From Escarpia spicata (lineage: Eukaryota; Annelida; Polychaeta; Sabellida; Siboglinidae): 64,000 nucleotides of DNA. The notes beneath the pieces are model-generated. The model saw only the letters and a program-made list of their open reading frames with translations. It did not search any database and had not been told where the DNA came from. The stretch is taken from assembly GCA_963995525.1 (NCBI GenBank), contig OZ023217.1, positions 5,265,405 through 5,329,404 on the forward strand, read 5' to 3'. Positions 50,201 to 60,816 of the stretch are shown here, one piece after another. Each line of letters starts with the position of its first letter. Position 1 is the first letter of the stretch. A program made the position numbers and the translations under genes.

Positions 50201-53200
50201 CAAATAAAATAAAATATCCCCAATTGACTGATGGATGGTTTGCTCAAAACAATCACAGAAAACGCATAACGGTGCAAAAAAAACAATTTAATGTCTAACA
50301 TCTGGTGTTATCCCTAAATTTACAGTGAATTTTGAATAAAAGTTTCTTTTCTTCTGATGGGCTCTAAATGAACCACAGAAAGTTTGGTGCAAAAAATACT
50401 AAGCGTCTACGGGAAAATCTGAACATGCATCCACACGCACATGCATGTTATAGAACATTCAACTACTTGAATAATAAAGCTGGTATTGAAATTACTTGAA
50501 TTTTAAGTCATAAATATTCATTGTCCAACTATAAAGAATCAAGATGCAGCAGACGTTTGTTATAAGAATCTAGATATAAAGAACATTCGCTTAAAAGGAA
50601 CAATTCTGAAATCCCTGTTCCGGCTTGCACGGTGATATGGGTAGTTGCATAAGTTCACAGTTCCATAATACTTTAAGCATTATTTGTGGGGGTTTGGTCG
50701 TCATTACATATTGCAGAGAAAATAAGTTGCTACAGTGGTGTCACCTACTGGGTGAAACACATGTTAATGCAAATTGATGTTAATAGCAATTCTGTATCGT
50801 AAAAATTGTAAGTCTCCACCATGGATTGGTGGTTTTTTACCGATTGGTAAATGTATAACTTTTTTGGACATTGTGAACTTCTGAGGTCGCTCCTTGTATG
50901 CAATATATATATCTGGGTACAAGAAACATTAAATGTACAGAACAGTGCACAAATACCAGTGGGTAGAAGTTAACATTTAACAAGGTCTAAACGACACCTA
51001 CATTTGAGTGTTATTCTGCACAATCTGTAGTATAAGTATAAGTGGGATTTTGTATGAAAATTACTCTGATAATTCAATCTATAATTATTTGGAAATATAG
51101 TGTATAATTTAATGTACAAACATGAAAACATATTGATGGATTACATAAATAAATATTTACCTAAATTGTCTGATCCCATATATTAAATATAATTCTCCAA
51201 AATAGCATTGAAATGTAGGATACTCTTAAATATTTACTACTTCATATTTCTGACTATGAACCAAGGGAAACATGTACGCATTTATTTTAAATGGAAGGCA
51301 GTCTTCTTTTTTCATATTTGCTACTAGATGCCACCTGAGAGATTTGTAAGGGTTACTGTGTGGTACGACATCTGGATTTCTCATCAGGGTAAATGTTATA
51401 GCAACTATGTAATTCTAAACGACTGGATTTGCAAATTATCTTTCAACATCCAATACCAATAAATCCCCACCAATTCCTACACATACAGTGTATATCAATT
51501 GCCAACATCAGTATGGAGTAATCTTTGCTAGTAATTATTTTCTCTGCCTAACACAGATGTGTGAGGCTGAAGAAGTGTAGATTTTGTGGGTCTGCTTCTG
51601 TTTATTTACTTATTGCTAGACCCCGAAGCTTCTTGTGTTTCTAACCTTCATCTGGTGGTTAAAACAAACAGGCTGTGAACCATTGGCTTTTCAGCTGCTG
51701 AAAATCTAAGTCAGCACCTACGTAATGCTTTCCGGAGAAAGCAGACACATCACATTTTCTTGGTAGAAATCCACATTTTCCTCAACTTTACATTCTGAAT
51801 AAATCCTTATAAATCCATATAATTTATGATCTGCTGCATTTTGTCAGAAACCTGCCTACCATTAAAAGTATCTGCTCTTTGACTGCTGTGATTTTGTCAT
51901 TCGAATTTATACTTGTGTGACAAATACAAGAAATGTCTACAGGTGTACTTTATACTTTTTAAATTTTAAACAAATTTGTATTAAAATATATCATGGCCAT
52001 ATACCTAAAAACAATCCAAATCCATATTGAATTCTGTACAATGTGACACGCTTGGGATATGACATAACCTTGCAAACACACACAAATTTACTTTTACTAC
52101 AGTTTGACTTCTTTCTGTCAAATGTCAACATTTATAATTCCAATGTGTAATCTGCATTAATGACCTTGATTTATGTTGGTGCACAAATCCACTCATGCTA
52201 AATTAAATAATAATAAAGATAATCCACGATATCAAATAGAACACCCACGTTTCAAGGTCTTCGTGTTGGCCAATGGAGTGGTGTATCTGCAAAGGTCCAT
52301 TCACAGTTGATAACGCTGCAATACTATGGTCCTTCCTGTTGGTCCTTGAAGGTCCACTGGAGTGGTTGTTGGAAGCACTCCCAGGTCCCAGGGAGTAGCC
52401 TGGGATCTGAGCCTCGGAGTGACAGCCGTAGGCAATGCCTGAATCTTCATCAGAATCTGAAAGTTTATTATAGGAAACCATCATATTTTTGCGCCAAAAA
52501 TAAAACAGGATTTCTTAAAGGAAGGCTGGGTGATTATATATTAAATTAATGAGAGATTGACTGCAGATGTGGATATCTGACTCTGAGTTTCTTGATCAGT
52601 GCAGTGTGCATGGTTGCATGTACTGATGCACATGCAACCACGCAAAGTTCTATAAACACACCTAATCAATTTGTTTATATATACACGGTGCAGTATACAA
52701 GCATACATCCATAGACATATCTAATCCATTTACATTATGGTTATACAGTAAATCTCGGATATAACGAATTCGTTTATAACAAATTTGGCTTATACCAGAT
52801 AAATGAACTGTTCCAAATTTGTTTAATGTACAGTTAATTTCAGATACAACATCAACATTTACTATACCCAAGGTTTACCTATATACAAGTATGGTGCAGT
52901 ACAATTTATATTTTTCTATCAAATGCATTTTTCCCAATTTGACTTTTAAATAACAATGCTATACCTGAACCATCCTGAACTTTGAGTGGGTCTTAGAGAT
53001 TTTCCTAGATCCATTTCAAACACAAGGGATCCAGAAAATAGAGATTAGTAATTTGAACATCTCAGACACAAATCATCGTAATGACTGTATGAATTTGGAC
53101 ACCTAAATTTAAATATTACTAAATTATCAGCTTCTAAAAACATAAGGTACAGAAAACGAATTCACAAACATGCTGTCCAAATATTTACGAACATAATGTA

Positions 53201-56200
53201 TTGACATTGTGTCTCATCTAACTCCAATTTATAGAGTTTCACAACGATACTAACTCATCAGAAATATGAATAATTGTTGACCGATTACAAAAGAAGAAGA
53301 AAAAAAAATTCTGAGAAGTGTCTGAAAACTTATGATACACAAAAAATATTTATTTTATTGGATTTTTAGGGTGTCCGAAAACATATGGCCCCCAAATACA
53401 TAGTCATTACTGTACGCTGCCTGTTTTGTGTCGTAAAACATAAATACCATAATGACCGTACGTATTGGAACACCGTATGTTTTGGGACACCCTAAAAATC
53501 TAGAAAAATAATAATTTTTCTGTACCATGTTTTGGGACACCTTCTAAATGTAATTATTCTTGTCCCTATGTATTGATTGGGACAACAATTATTCATACTT
53601 CTGATGTCGAGTACCTACTTTTTCCTGATGTGAACAATACACATTTGGGTTAACACCAGGGTAACAAAACGGGGACGACATGACATCAGGATTCATTCGC
53701 ATCCCTACATATTGGGATAGAGAATCTGAGAATTAGTTTTGTGTACCGTATGTTTTGGGACAGCTGAAAATTTTATTATTTCTAAGTGTCCCAATACCTA
53801 CAGTCGTTACGGTACAAACCTTTCCCATGATTCACTGCACCGATTCCTGTAGGGGGTTTGCTAAATTTGAACCAGTCAGAATTTTGGTCTGCTCCCACCC
53901 TCTGTCGACATCGGAGTTTCGACAAGCCTGGGGTACAAGCACTGTTCGCCTGCTGCGTTTCTGGCGATGAAATACCGATGGTATCTATCTGTACCGACTG
54001 TACCGACGCCGAATCCATGTCAACAGCACTGTCCTGTGTGGAATCTGGACTAGCGAACCGTTTCGTTCGGACATGTCTTCTATTACTGCCATCAGCCAGT
54101 GATCGTTTCGGAGTTGGTCCATCTGTACAAACACTCTGAACTGTATTCAATGGCACTGACGCTGATGGAGACGCAGCTCTGTTTAAGCTGCGATCACACA
54201 CATTTTTCCGCCTACCAAACGGTGAGTTTTCGTCCGACATCAAGTGCCGAAATGTCTCCCGATTCCTATTCAGTCGTTCCTTCAGCGATAACTGTGAATC
54301 CACTGAAGTGTCGGTCGTGGTCGATTGAGCACCTGGAAATGGCGTGTCCTTTTTTAAGATACCCTGAAGAGGGGTTGGAATTCTACCCCGTTCGGCCAAC
54401 CGTGACCATCGCTGGGTGCAGCCGACAATGGAAGTGTCCCCACTTTCACGCTTGCTTCCATCCACGCAGAAGTTGACACCTTTCCTTGAACATAATGGCA
54501 GCGGTGGCCTTGGAGGCAGTCCATTCTCCGGGCTGTGGCTGCTGATGGTATCCAGGTAGTTATGATCAGGACAGACGCTGGAAGCCTCCGATGTCATTGA
54601 GGTGGTGCTAGATCGCCGTTGGAAGGCCTGGGGGTACTTGACTCGCAGCTGTTGGTAGAAAGGTGTCGACAGGCGTGGATGGGCGGCCGGGTCTAGAAAC
54701 CCATCTCCCTCTTCCCTCTCAACCAGAGCCTCTCTTACAGAATCAGTCTCTTGGAAATGATGTTCCTGAAACAGCAAATTCTAACTGTATGTGTGGTGTG
54801 TGTGGTGAGTGTGGTGTGTGTGGTGTGTGTAGTGAGTGTGGTGTGTGAGTGTGTGGGTGTGTGAGTGTGTGTGGTGTGTGTGGTGTGTGTGGTGTGTGAG
54901 TGTGTGTGGTGTGTGAGTGTGTGGGTGTGTGGGTGTGTGTGGTGTGTGTGGTGTGTGTGGTGTGTGTGTGAGTGTGTGGGTGTGTGTGGTGTGTGTGGTG
55001 AGTGTGGTGTGTGTGGTGAGTGTGGTGTGTGTAGTGTGTGTGGTGTGTGTGGTATGTGTGGCGAGTGTGGCGAGTGTGGTGTGTGTGGTGAGTGTGGTGA
55101 GTGTGGTGTGTGAGTGTGTGGGGTGTGTGTGGTGTGTGTGTGTGTGAGGGTGTGGGTATGTGTGGTGTGTGTGGTGAGTGTGGTGTGTGTGGTGAGTGTG
55201 GTGTGTGTGGCGAGTGTGGCGTGTGTGGTGAGTGTGGTGTGTGTGGTGAGTGTGGTGTGTGTGGCGAGTGTGGCGCGTGTGGTGCGTGTGCTGCGTGTGC
55301 TGCGTGTGTGTGGTGTGTGTGGTGTGTGTGTGTGTGGTGTGTGTGGTGTGCGTGGTGTGTGTGTGTTGTGGTATGTGTGGTGTGTGTGAGTGGGTGTGTG
55401 TGTGAGTGTGTGGGTGTGTGCGTGTGTGCGAGTGTGCGAGTGGGTGGGTGTGTGTGTGAGTGGATGTGTGTGTGAGTGTGTGTGTGAGTGTGTGAATGTG
55501 TGAGGTGTGTGCGTGCATGCATGCGTGCGTGCATGTGTGCTCTTCTCCTCTTAGAGGTTTCACATCTCAGGCACCAAACTTTCCGGGATTTGTTTATGAC
55601 TCACAGAAAGAATTTAATGCTTTTGTTGTTTTAAAATTCCAATGTTGGTGTCCAGATAGCGGGATTTGTTTATGACTCACAGAAAGAAATTTAATGCTTT
55701 TGTTGTTTTAAAATTCCAATGTTGGTTAGGGGTTGTTTCCAGTTAATTGTTCATACCAGACATTAAACAGATGTTTGCAACATCTGACTGTCTCAAGAAA
55801 GTGTTTCCTACAATTGTTCAAATTTACAGTTTATATATAGCTCAGAACAATTACAGGAAACACGTGTAATGCATTAACAATGATTATAAATTATTTGTGA
55901 CCCATCTTAACAAAATGAGTCGGATGTCGGCAAAACTGATTTTCCGTAAATGTTGTTTATGTAAAAAAATCGCAAATCTACAGATTATGAGATTTACCCT
56001 TAAAATGATTCCTTAATATTCGTTTGATCGATTGCCACTACTGATACTGTCTTATTAATTCTGTTTTATGTATTTTAATGTCATTTCTGAGGAGCTGTGC
56101 GAAGTGTCCCGCTTGGTTTCTGTAAAACAAAGTCGAAAATGCCACTAATTGCACGCATTCTTTGCCGTCATTTTTGGGATGATTCTTAACAACTCGGATA

Positions 56201-58058
56201 TCACTGCGAAGCTTGACACGTCGTCTTTCCAAATATGGGTACATACGCTGTATATGCTAATAATTGCGAACTGTGAACGATAGAAGGCAAGGAACACACC
56301 CCCTCTAATGCCAGACGTGTAAACAAGTTCGGATCAGCAGCAACGCAACCATGTGACGCAAGCGGTTTCACGCATTGGTTCAGTGAAGAGGTAATTTGAA
56401 TACAGGCGTACTGTGTATTTTCTCCGCATCAGCACTGTCACTTGTGACCCAGATAGTTGTTTATAATGAAGCAACATTGGCGTTCGGTGTGGCTTTGAAG
56501 ATGAGCTCTGTCCAAGCTCAGCCGAGGAGGTTGCCTCTATTACTGGACTGCCTGGTTTGTAGGAGGCTGGGCATCGCCAGAGACTGACCTTGTTGTTGGA
56601 CCGTGTGGTGAACAGGAACCACAACGAGAAACTACTGCGGCTGCACTTGAGCAGGCAGTGTCCAGCGAACCCGTTCCCTGCACCCGAGGCCGTGGTGGAA
56701 GCTACACTTGACTTACTGGACATTGTCACCGATCTGTTGTCGTTATGTAGTTACATTGTTCTTTGGTATTAAAATTCTTGTTAAATATGATTATCTGTTG
56801 TATTTTATTATGAAGATTATGAAACATTTTCATTGTATTTGTTTTCATAAATCTGAATAAGTTTTTTTTTAAATAAAAATAATAATACAAAATTAATAAT
56901 AAAAACAATAACAGTCTTACTGACAAAGGTGTTATTTGTACATTAATGTAGTGTGATGAGGATGCCATTATCGTCAAGTGTTCCAAATATATTCCAGATA
57001 TGACAATGCTAACTAAGGTACATTGTATAACAGTGCAACAGAGTTTTAGCTTTTCTAGCAATAGCGGTAATTACACAAACAATTAATTGTACTGCTATTT
57101 TATTTCTAACAAAGATATTGTTTTCATATTAACAGAATGTCTTCAGAATGCCATTATCTCGGATAAAGATTTGTCCATGGTAACCAAGGTACATTACCTG
57201 AAACACCACAAATGTGTTCCTTAAATTTTGAAGGTCGTTTTCTGGGATTGAAGAATTCAACCCCACGCATGTTTGGCGGGCCGTAACTTCAGTCATAACC
57301 GAGATATCTTCATGTGTGATACACCGTATGAAAGCTGAGAATCTGCTCTTTCAAACGATGCCAATAACTTACTATTGAAAAATGCCGACATTTGACTCAT
57401 TTGGTTAAGATGGATCACATTTAGTTACAAATCTTTTACAAATATTTATAGAACTTTGAAAAACCACCCCTGCATCTGTGCATTTGTAACACCACCCAGT
57501 AGAGGAGCATTTTTGTTAGTGTTACGTAATGAACTGGTTCTGCAATTCGAAAAGAGAACCAGTAAGACAAGGTGAATCATAAATCATGTCTTTGCCTGTG
57601 ATTGTGGTTATCAATCAGATGGCATAGAATTATTAATACCATGACCACACAATTTGTAAAACTGCATAATTTAACGGTACAGGTGCATATAAATGTCACT
57701 CAGCACAGAATATGAACTAAGCTGGTATTTGTCCTGTCCTGGATCAAAAGGTCAGACTGCAGGCATTGATGTTACATCACAAGAATCTGTGGGGACTATA
57801 TAGAACAACGCCTGTCGTTCAAAATCAACTCATAACTGGAGGTGTGATCCACTGAAATCTTCAGAAAATATGTACATGTGTACATGGTTAAAAATCCAAT
57901 CACACTTTTAAAGTTTAGTCAGAGAAATTGATGGATTCAGCACATTGTGATTTGCCTAACTATGTCACAATTGAAATTATGCATGTTACCCCTGTCAAGC
58001 TTTGTGTTTTTTCTTGCTTTGCCAAGTTCTTGCTAACAATGTTGATTTTAGTGTGTGG

Positions 58059-58156
<98 letters not shown>

Positions 58157-60816
58157 ACATTATAATTACTAGGGCGACATGTCATCTGAACATCAAAAAT
58201 TCCTGCCTAGTGGTCACCTTAAGAACTTTGCCATTATCATAAAGAAAACATGTTTCAAGCCAAAATGCCAACAAAATATATGATGGAATGTCACAATGTT
58301 CAGTATCCATTTTTTGTGACTTGATGGACACGTTGCTAAGCAACAGGTCACATGAAGAATAGGTGAAATGAAACAAGAGTCAACATTCCATCTAAATACA
58401 ACTGTGGGAGGTGGTCTTGTTCTATAACGTCTCATGAAACAGGCATTTAGAAACCGCAATGTACACACCAATGTATCCAAATTACAGTAATTAATGGGTG
58501 CATTTCTTGGTATCTAATTATGTTCTGGCTGCATTTCAAATATGATCTTGCTGTTATAATATATATAAATATACATAATATATATATATATAATCATACC
58601 GCTGACTGTTTTAGCTCAACATCATACTTAGCCTTGATTACCCTGGCTCAGTAATATGGTGCCAAGTGCTGTTTGCTGTTCAGAACACATAAGTTCAAAA
58701 CGTGACCAAATTATTGGGTATTCTTAATAGTAACCAATGAAATTGACTCTGATGCAAAGTCATGAAATAAAAGCAAATTTATGTGAACCATTTGAACCAA
58801 CTCTTCACTCTGAATATATTAACATAAAATTAAACTGAACTATAAATGACAACATTTACACTGTAGGTACAAAACCCACAATAATACACTTTTCTGAGCA
58901 CTTTTATTTTGGGTGACCTTTTATTTTCTGCTTAGACTAAATTATTTAGACTTAAACAAGCTTTAAATATATTCTAACAGCACACTTAAATACAGAATCA
59001 ATCATTGAAATTAAGTGATGCCATCTTACGGTAACAGTCATCTTACAATATCTGGGGCCAAACTCGAGCGAGAGCCACCTAAGCCAGACTACATCATACC
59101 TGAGTTATTCACGTAGAAAGTTGCAGCTGCAGTCCCACTACATGTACCACACACAACCGGGCATACAGACCACACGTCAAACATAATACCCACGCCTATC
59201 AGCAAAGGAATAAAAACACCATGGCTGTCATTACGGTAAATGCAGCATAGATAAAATATCTTTTTCACGGCTTCTTTCAGCTGGGCTCAATTCAAGGATC
59301 AGTTGAACATGAAAGACATGTGGCTGGAGTCTAGCATAGAATGTCAGTCTGTATTACCTCTAATCTATGCACTACATGCTTTGGTAATGCACATATAGGC
59401 ACACATATCGCATTTCAGAGTTCGCTATCTTGTGCTGATCTAGATGTATTTTGAAGTGATTATTTTTACACCTATGGCATAATGCTGCCACTGGCAAACT
59501 ACCAAAAGTATACATGTATGTCTGTATGTCTAATCAAATGTTATAATCAGTGATATATATATTTATTTACAAGTCTACAAAGGTATATATATAATGGCAC
59601 TCCCACAAAGAAGTCGAGAGGTGTTCACAATACGCATGCGGAAATTAGAAAAATGTATAATTTCTTCTATGGATGTAACAGGTACAATAACTAAAATAGT
59701 TGTATACGTAAGGGGGGACACTTAAGGATTACACATGAAATCAATTTTAGGCTAGTTTATGGCCCTGTGATAATAGTTGGATTGTCATTTTTCAGTATGA
59801 CCCCTTTAGAGTGAATTTAAGGGAGAGTATGACTTGGTAATCGGTAGAGAGTTCAAGTACTGTAAATGAACAAGTTGGCCGAAGACCTAGTCGACATCAA
59901 CCCGACAATGAAACGACACTGGCTCAACGGCTGATTTGATAAGTATAGACGTGCACATGCCTGCACGCAAATACACACTTACATACATGTTTTATGCATG
60001 CCTTGATATACAACATGAGTCATTCAATGTCTGCAATTATCCAAACATTGAGGCTCGTGAATGCTTCGCACCCATGGAACCTCCAAATTACCTGCAACGT
60101 CTCATAAAGATAAGCAGAAATAGATTGGCCCATCCTGTGAGCAAGTGCGCGCATGTCTCTCTGGCATGTAATGAAAACCTACTGCGCATTGTGATGGTTT
60201 GCTTGATTATCAAATCCAGACATCCCATTTTTATTTAGAACAGATTTGCCCACCTTTTTTAGATACCTAAACATTCTTCACATCAACCCTACCCTATTCT
60301 TTCAATCCCATTTGAAACATAATTTATAAAAAAATTAATTATGCACGTAAAATTTACAATATCGTGGAATGACCACAAACAGCTCATTTCCAGGCCATAC
60401 TGCTATGCATGGCAATTGTAATTAATTATTCATTTTTTGTATGCACGGCAGGCTATTAATGAAGAAGTGTGTCAATGCGTAATAAATACGCTATGCAGTA
60501 AACATCAAAATACACATGTAAATGTGGTAATTTTAACATATATATCAATTACAGTATTTATCACAGAAGCATGACTGTACATGCATGACAGTTAAATTTG
60601 GCACAGAAACGAAACTCCTTGTAGGAATACCAGAATGATTATTAGGTACTAGAGACATCAATAGAACAATGCAGCCTGGTTGTGCTTGACTGCACAGACG
60701 GTCACGCTTTTGAACAATCAATAACTCACTGAGTCTACTGCAGAAGGTCTGGGAAGCCCACTGTTCTGGTTCGGTGAAAAATCAATATTCCCACCTCCAT
60801 CCGCAACACCAAACAT
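44086..60816 (-). CDS. PDZ-domain scaffold protein with tyrosine YxxV motifs, eight exons, 1119 aa
   Basis: Eight minus-strand exons with GT-AG borders and consistent phases sum to 3360 bases: 1119 residues plus stop. Most of the protein looks disordered. It holds PPRPPLP (about residues 113-119), KPPRPP (about 574-579) and LPLPPVP, which are SH3-type ligands. Five tyrosine motifs follow: NYETA (Y725), DYETI (Y755), DYEMV (Y794), DYATV (Y820) and IYAEV (Y866). Next come a basic amphipathic stretch ([17 protein letters not shown]), [12 protein letters not shown], and one C-terminal PDZ domain (about 1020-1110) with PFGFYI as carboxylate loop and [15 protein letters not shown] as its core. From family knowledge, such proteins tether membrane or junction partners, with the tyrosines as likely SH2 docking sites. 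This role is inference. I do not recognise the ortholog. The first exon is the least certain part. Confidence 0.85.
44560..45800 (-). mobile_element. Penelope-like element (RT plus GIY-YIG), in intron 7 of the PDZ gene
   Basis: The minus strand reads [20 protein letters not shown], then [14 protein letters not shown] with the intact MDD catalytic box (45314-45505), [18 protein letters not shown], and the GIY-YIG module [20 protein letters not shown] with [16 protein letters not shown] (44690-45088). The end pattern [12 protein letters not shown] is also present. Several frameshifts and stops are present, and the N-terminal part is missing. It lies in the same orientation as the host gene, between exons 46220 and 44282. 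Confidence 0.85.
46220..46416 (-). CDS. PDZ gene, exon 7 (first half of PDZ)
   Basis: The acceptor is TTGTTTTAAG and the donor GTTAGT. It encodes [20 protein letters not shown], then [20 protein letters not shown] and [19 protein letters not shown] fills the position of the GLGF carboxylate-binding loop of PDZ domains. Confidence 0.9.
46525..46655. repeat. Dispersed repeat, copy C
   Basis: Blocks CAAAGAAACAATTGGGTCTG, GCCAGAATTTCCACAAACAA, TATGACAGAATGTC and GGTTGCTGGGCAACAGG align with the copies at 29655 and 58215. Confidence 0.5.
46990..47241 (-). CDS. PDZ gene, exon 6 (basic region)
   Basis: The acceptor is CCCTCCAG and the donor GTAGGT. It encodes [18 protein letters not shown], then [20 protein letters not shown] and [20 protein letters not shown]. 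The basic, serine-rich stretch could bind membrane or be a 14-3-3 site. A 39-bp tandem array begins directly upstream of the acceptor. Confidence 0.87.
47250..47815. repeat. 39-43-bp tandem array in a PDZ-gene intron
   Basis: Five nearly identical 39-bp units (GTCACAATACTGAAAGTGAA GTAAGTCTCATGTATTCAT) at 47586-47790 continue leftwards as six or more diverged copies down to the acceptor of exon 6 at 47242. The younger copies are those further from the exon. Confidence 0.88.
48092..48227 (-). CDS. PDZ gene, exon 5
   Basis: The acceptor is AATTTCAG and the donor GTATGA. It encodes [20 protein letters not shown], containing the fifth tyrosine motif, and [14 protein letters not shown]. Both phases match the neighbours. 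Confidence 0.85.
48675..50011 (-). CDS. PDZ gene, exon 4 (tyrosine-motif exon)
   Basis: The acceptor is ACTTTCAG and the donor GTAATA. 445 codons include [30 protein letters not shown], a KPPRPP site, [15 protein letters not shown], a cysteine/serine cluster, and four of the five repeated tyrosine motifs (NYETA, DYETI, DYEMV, DYATV) spaced 26-39 residues apart. Confidence 0.9.
50012..52248 (-). other. Intron 3 of the PDZ gene
   Basis: This 2.2 kb intron between exons 3 and 4 contains no recognised repeat family or alternative exon. Confidence 0.75.
52249..52456 (-). CDS. PDZ gene, exon 3
   Basis: The acceptor is AACTTTCAG and the donor GTGGGT. It encodes [20 protein letters not shown] then a polar stretch ending QHEDLET. 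The acidic opening DSDEDSG resembles a casein-kinase-2-type site. Confidence 0.85.
53350..53510. repeat. Long hairpin (MITE-like) in a PDZ-gene intron
   Basis: The left arm (gatttttagggtgtccgaaa) and the right arm (ttttgggacaccctaaaaat) are imperfect inverted copies of about 60 bases around a 30-base loop. Partial copies of the arm (ATGTTTTGGGACA) recur at 53523-53540 and 53751-53763. Confidence 0.7.
53743..53815. repeat. Hairpin overlapping the splice donor of PDZ exon 2
   Basis: GTACCGTA (53743-53750) pairs with TACGGTAC (53808-53815) and TTGGGACA (53755-53762) with TGTCCCAA (53787-53794). The minus-strand donor GTTTGT occupies 53814-53819, so the outer arm runs into it. It belongs to the same repeat family as the hairpin at 53350. 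Confidence 0.65.
53820..54765 (-). CDS. PDZ gene, exon 2
   Basis: The acceptor is CTGTTTCAG and the donor GTTTGT. 315 codons run from [16 protein letters not shown] through [29 protein letters not shown] and [17 protein letters not shown] to NHGK. It is rich in serine, with many possible phosphosites. Its donor overlaps the arm of a hairpin repeat (see findings), and its acceptor borders a GT-rich minisatellite. Confidence 0.87.
54785..55545. repeat. GT-rich minisatellite (GTGTGTGGTGAGTGTG)n
   Basis: About 750 bases of GTGTG, GGTGTG and GAGTGTGG modules with no A or T runs on the plus strand, in intron 1 of the PDZ gene, ending 20 bases from the acceptor of exon 2. Confidence 0.95.
55583..55725. 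repeat. Direct duplication of about 66 bp
   Basis: CGGGATTTGTTTATGACTCA through AAATTCCAATGTTGGT occurs twice, about 75 bases apart, with a single-base indel, which indicates a recent tandem duplication. Confidence 0.9.
55890..57425. mobile_element. Element with inverted terminal repeats, about 1.5 kb
   Basis: The left end (TGTGACCCATCTTAACAAAA then TGAGTCGGATGTCGGCA) and the reverse complement of the right end (TGTGATCCATCTTAACCAAA then TGAGTCAAATGTCGGCA) match at about 33 of 37 positions. No transposase-like frame lies between them, so it would be a non-autonomous DNA transposon. No clear target duplication was seen. Confidence 0.55.
58055..58156. repeat. (GT)n microsatellite
   Basis: About 47 pure GT repeats, in intron 1 of the PDZ gene. 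Confidence 0.97.
58215..58360. repeat. Dispersed repeat, copy B
   Basis: Blocks ATCATAAAGAAAACATGTTT, TATATGATGGAATGTCACAA, AGTATCCATTTTTTGTGAC and CGTTGCTAAGCAACAGGTCA align with the other two copies. The last block is itself a short palindrome (GTTGCTAAGCAAC). Confidence 0.5.
60730..60816 (-). CDS. PDZ gene, candidate first coding exon
   Basis: ATG at 60814-60816 (G at -3) opens 29 codons, [20 protein letters not shown] then LPRPSAVDS, ending at a consensus GTGAGT donor in phase 0, exactly the phase of the exon at 54765. Adding these 87 bases makes the whole coding length divisible by three. A (TA)n run lies about 30-45 bases upstream of the ATG and could act as a TATA-like element. Transcript evidence is lacking. 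Confidence 0.5.

Larger units (their letters stand above)
57430..60729 (-). other. Part of intron 1 of the PDZ gene
   Basis: If the first exon at 60730 is right, this is intron. It holds the (GT)n tract, dispersed repeat copy B and short (TA)n runs near 58560-58590 and 59560-59595, but no coding frame of note. Confidence 0.5.

Noticed and set aside
56334..56772. Overlapping frames near 56.3-56.8 kb, including [20 protein letters not shown]
   Set aside because: They lie inside the inverted-repeat element and have no family match. A captured host exon is possible but unsupported.
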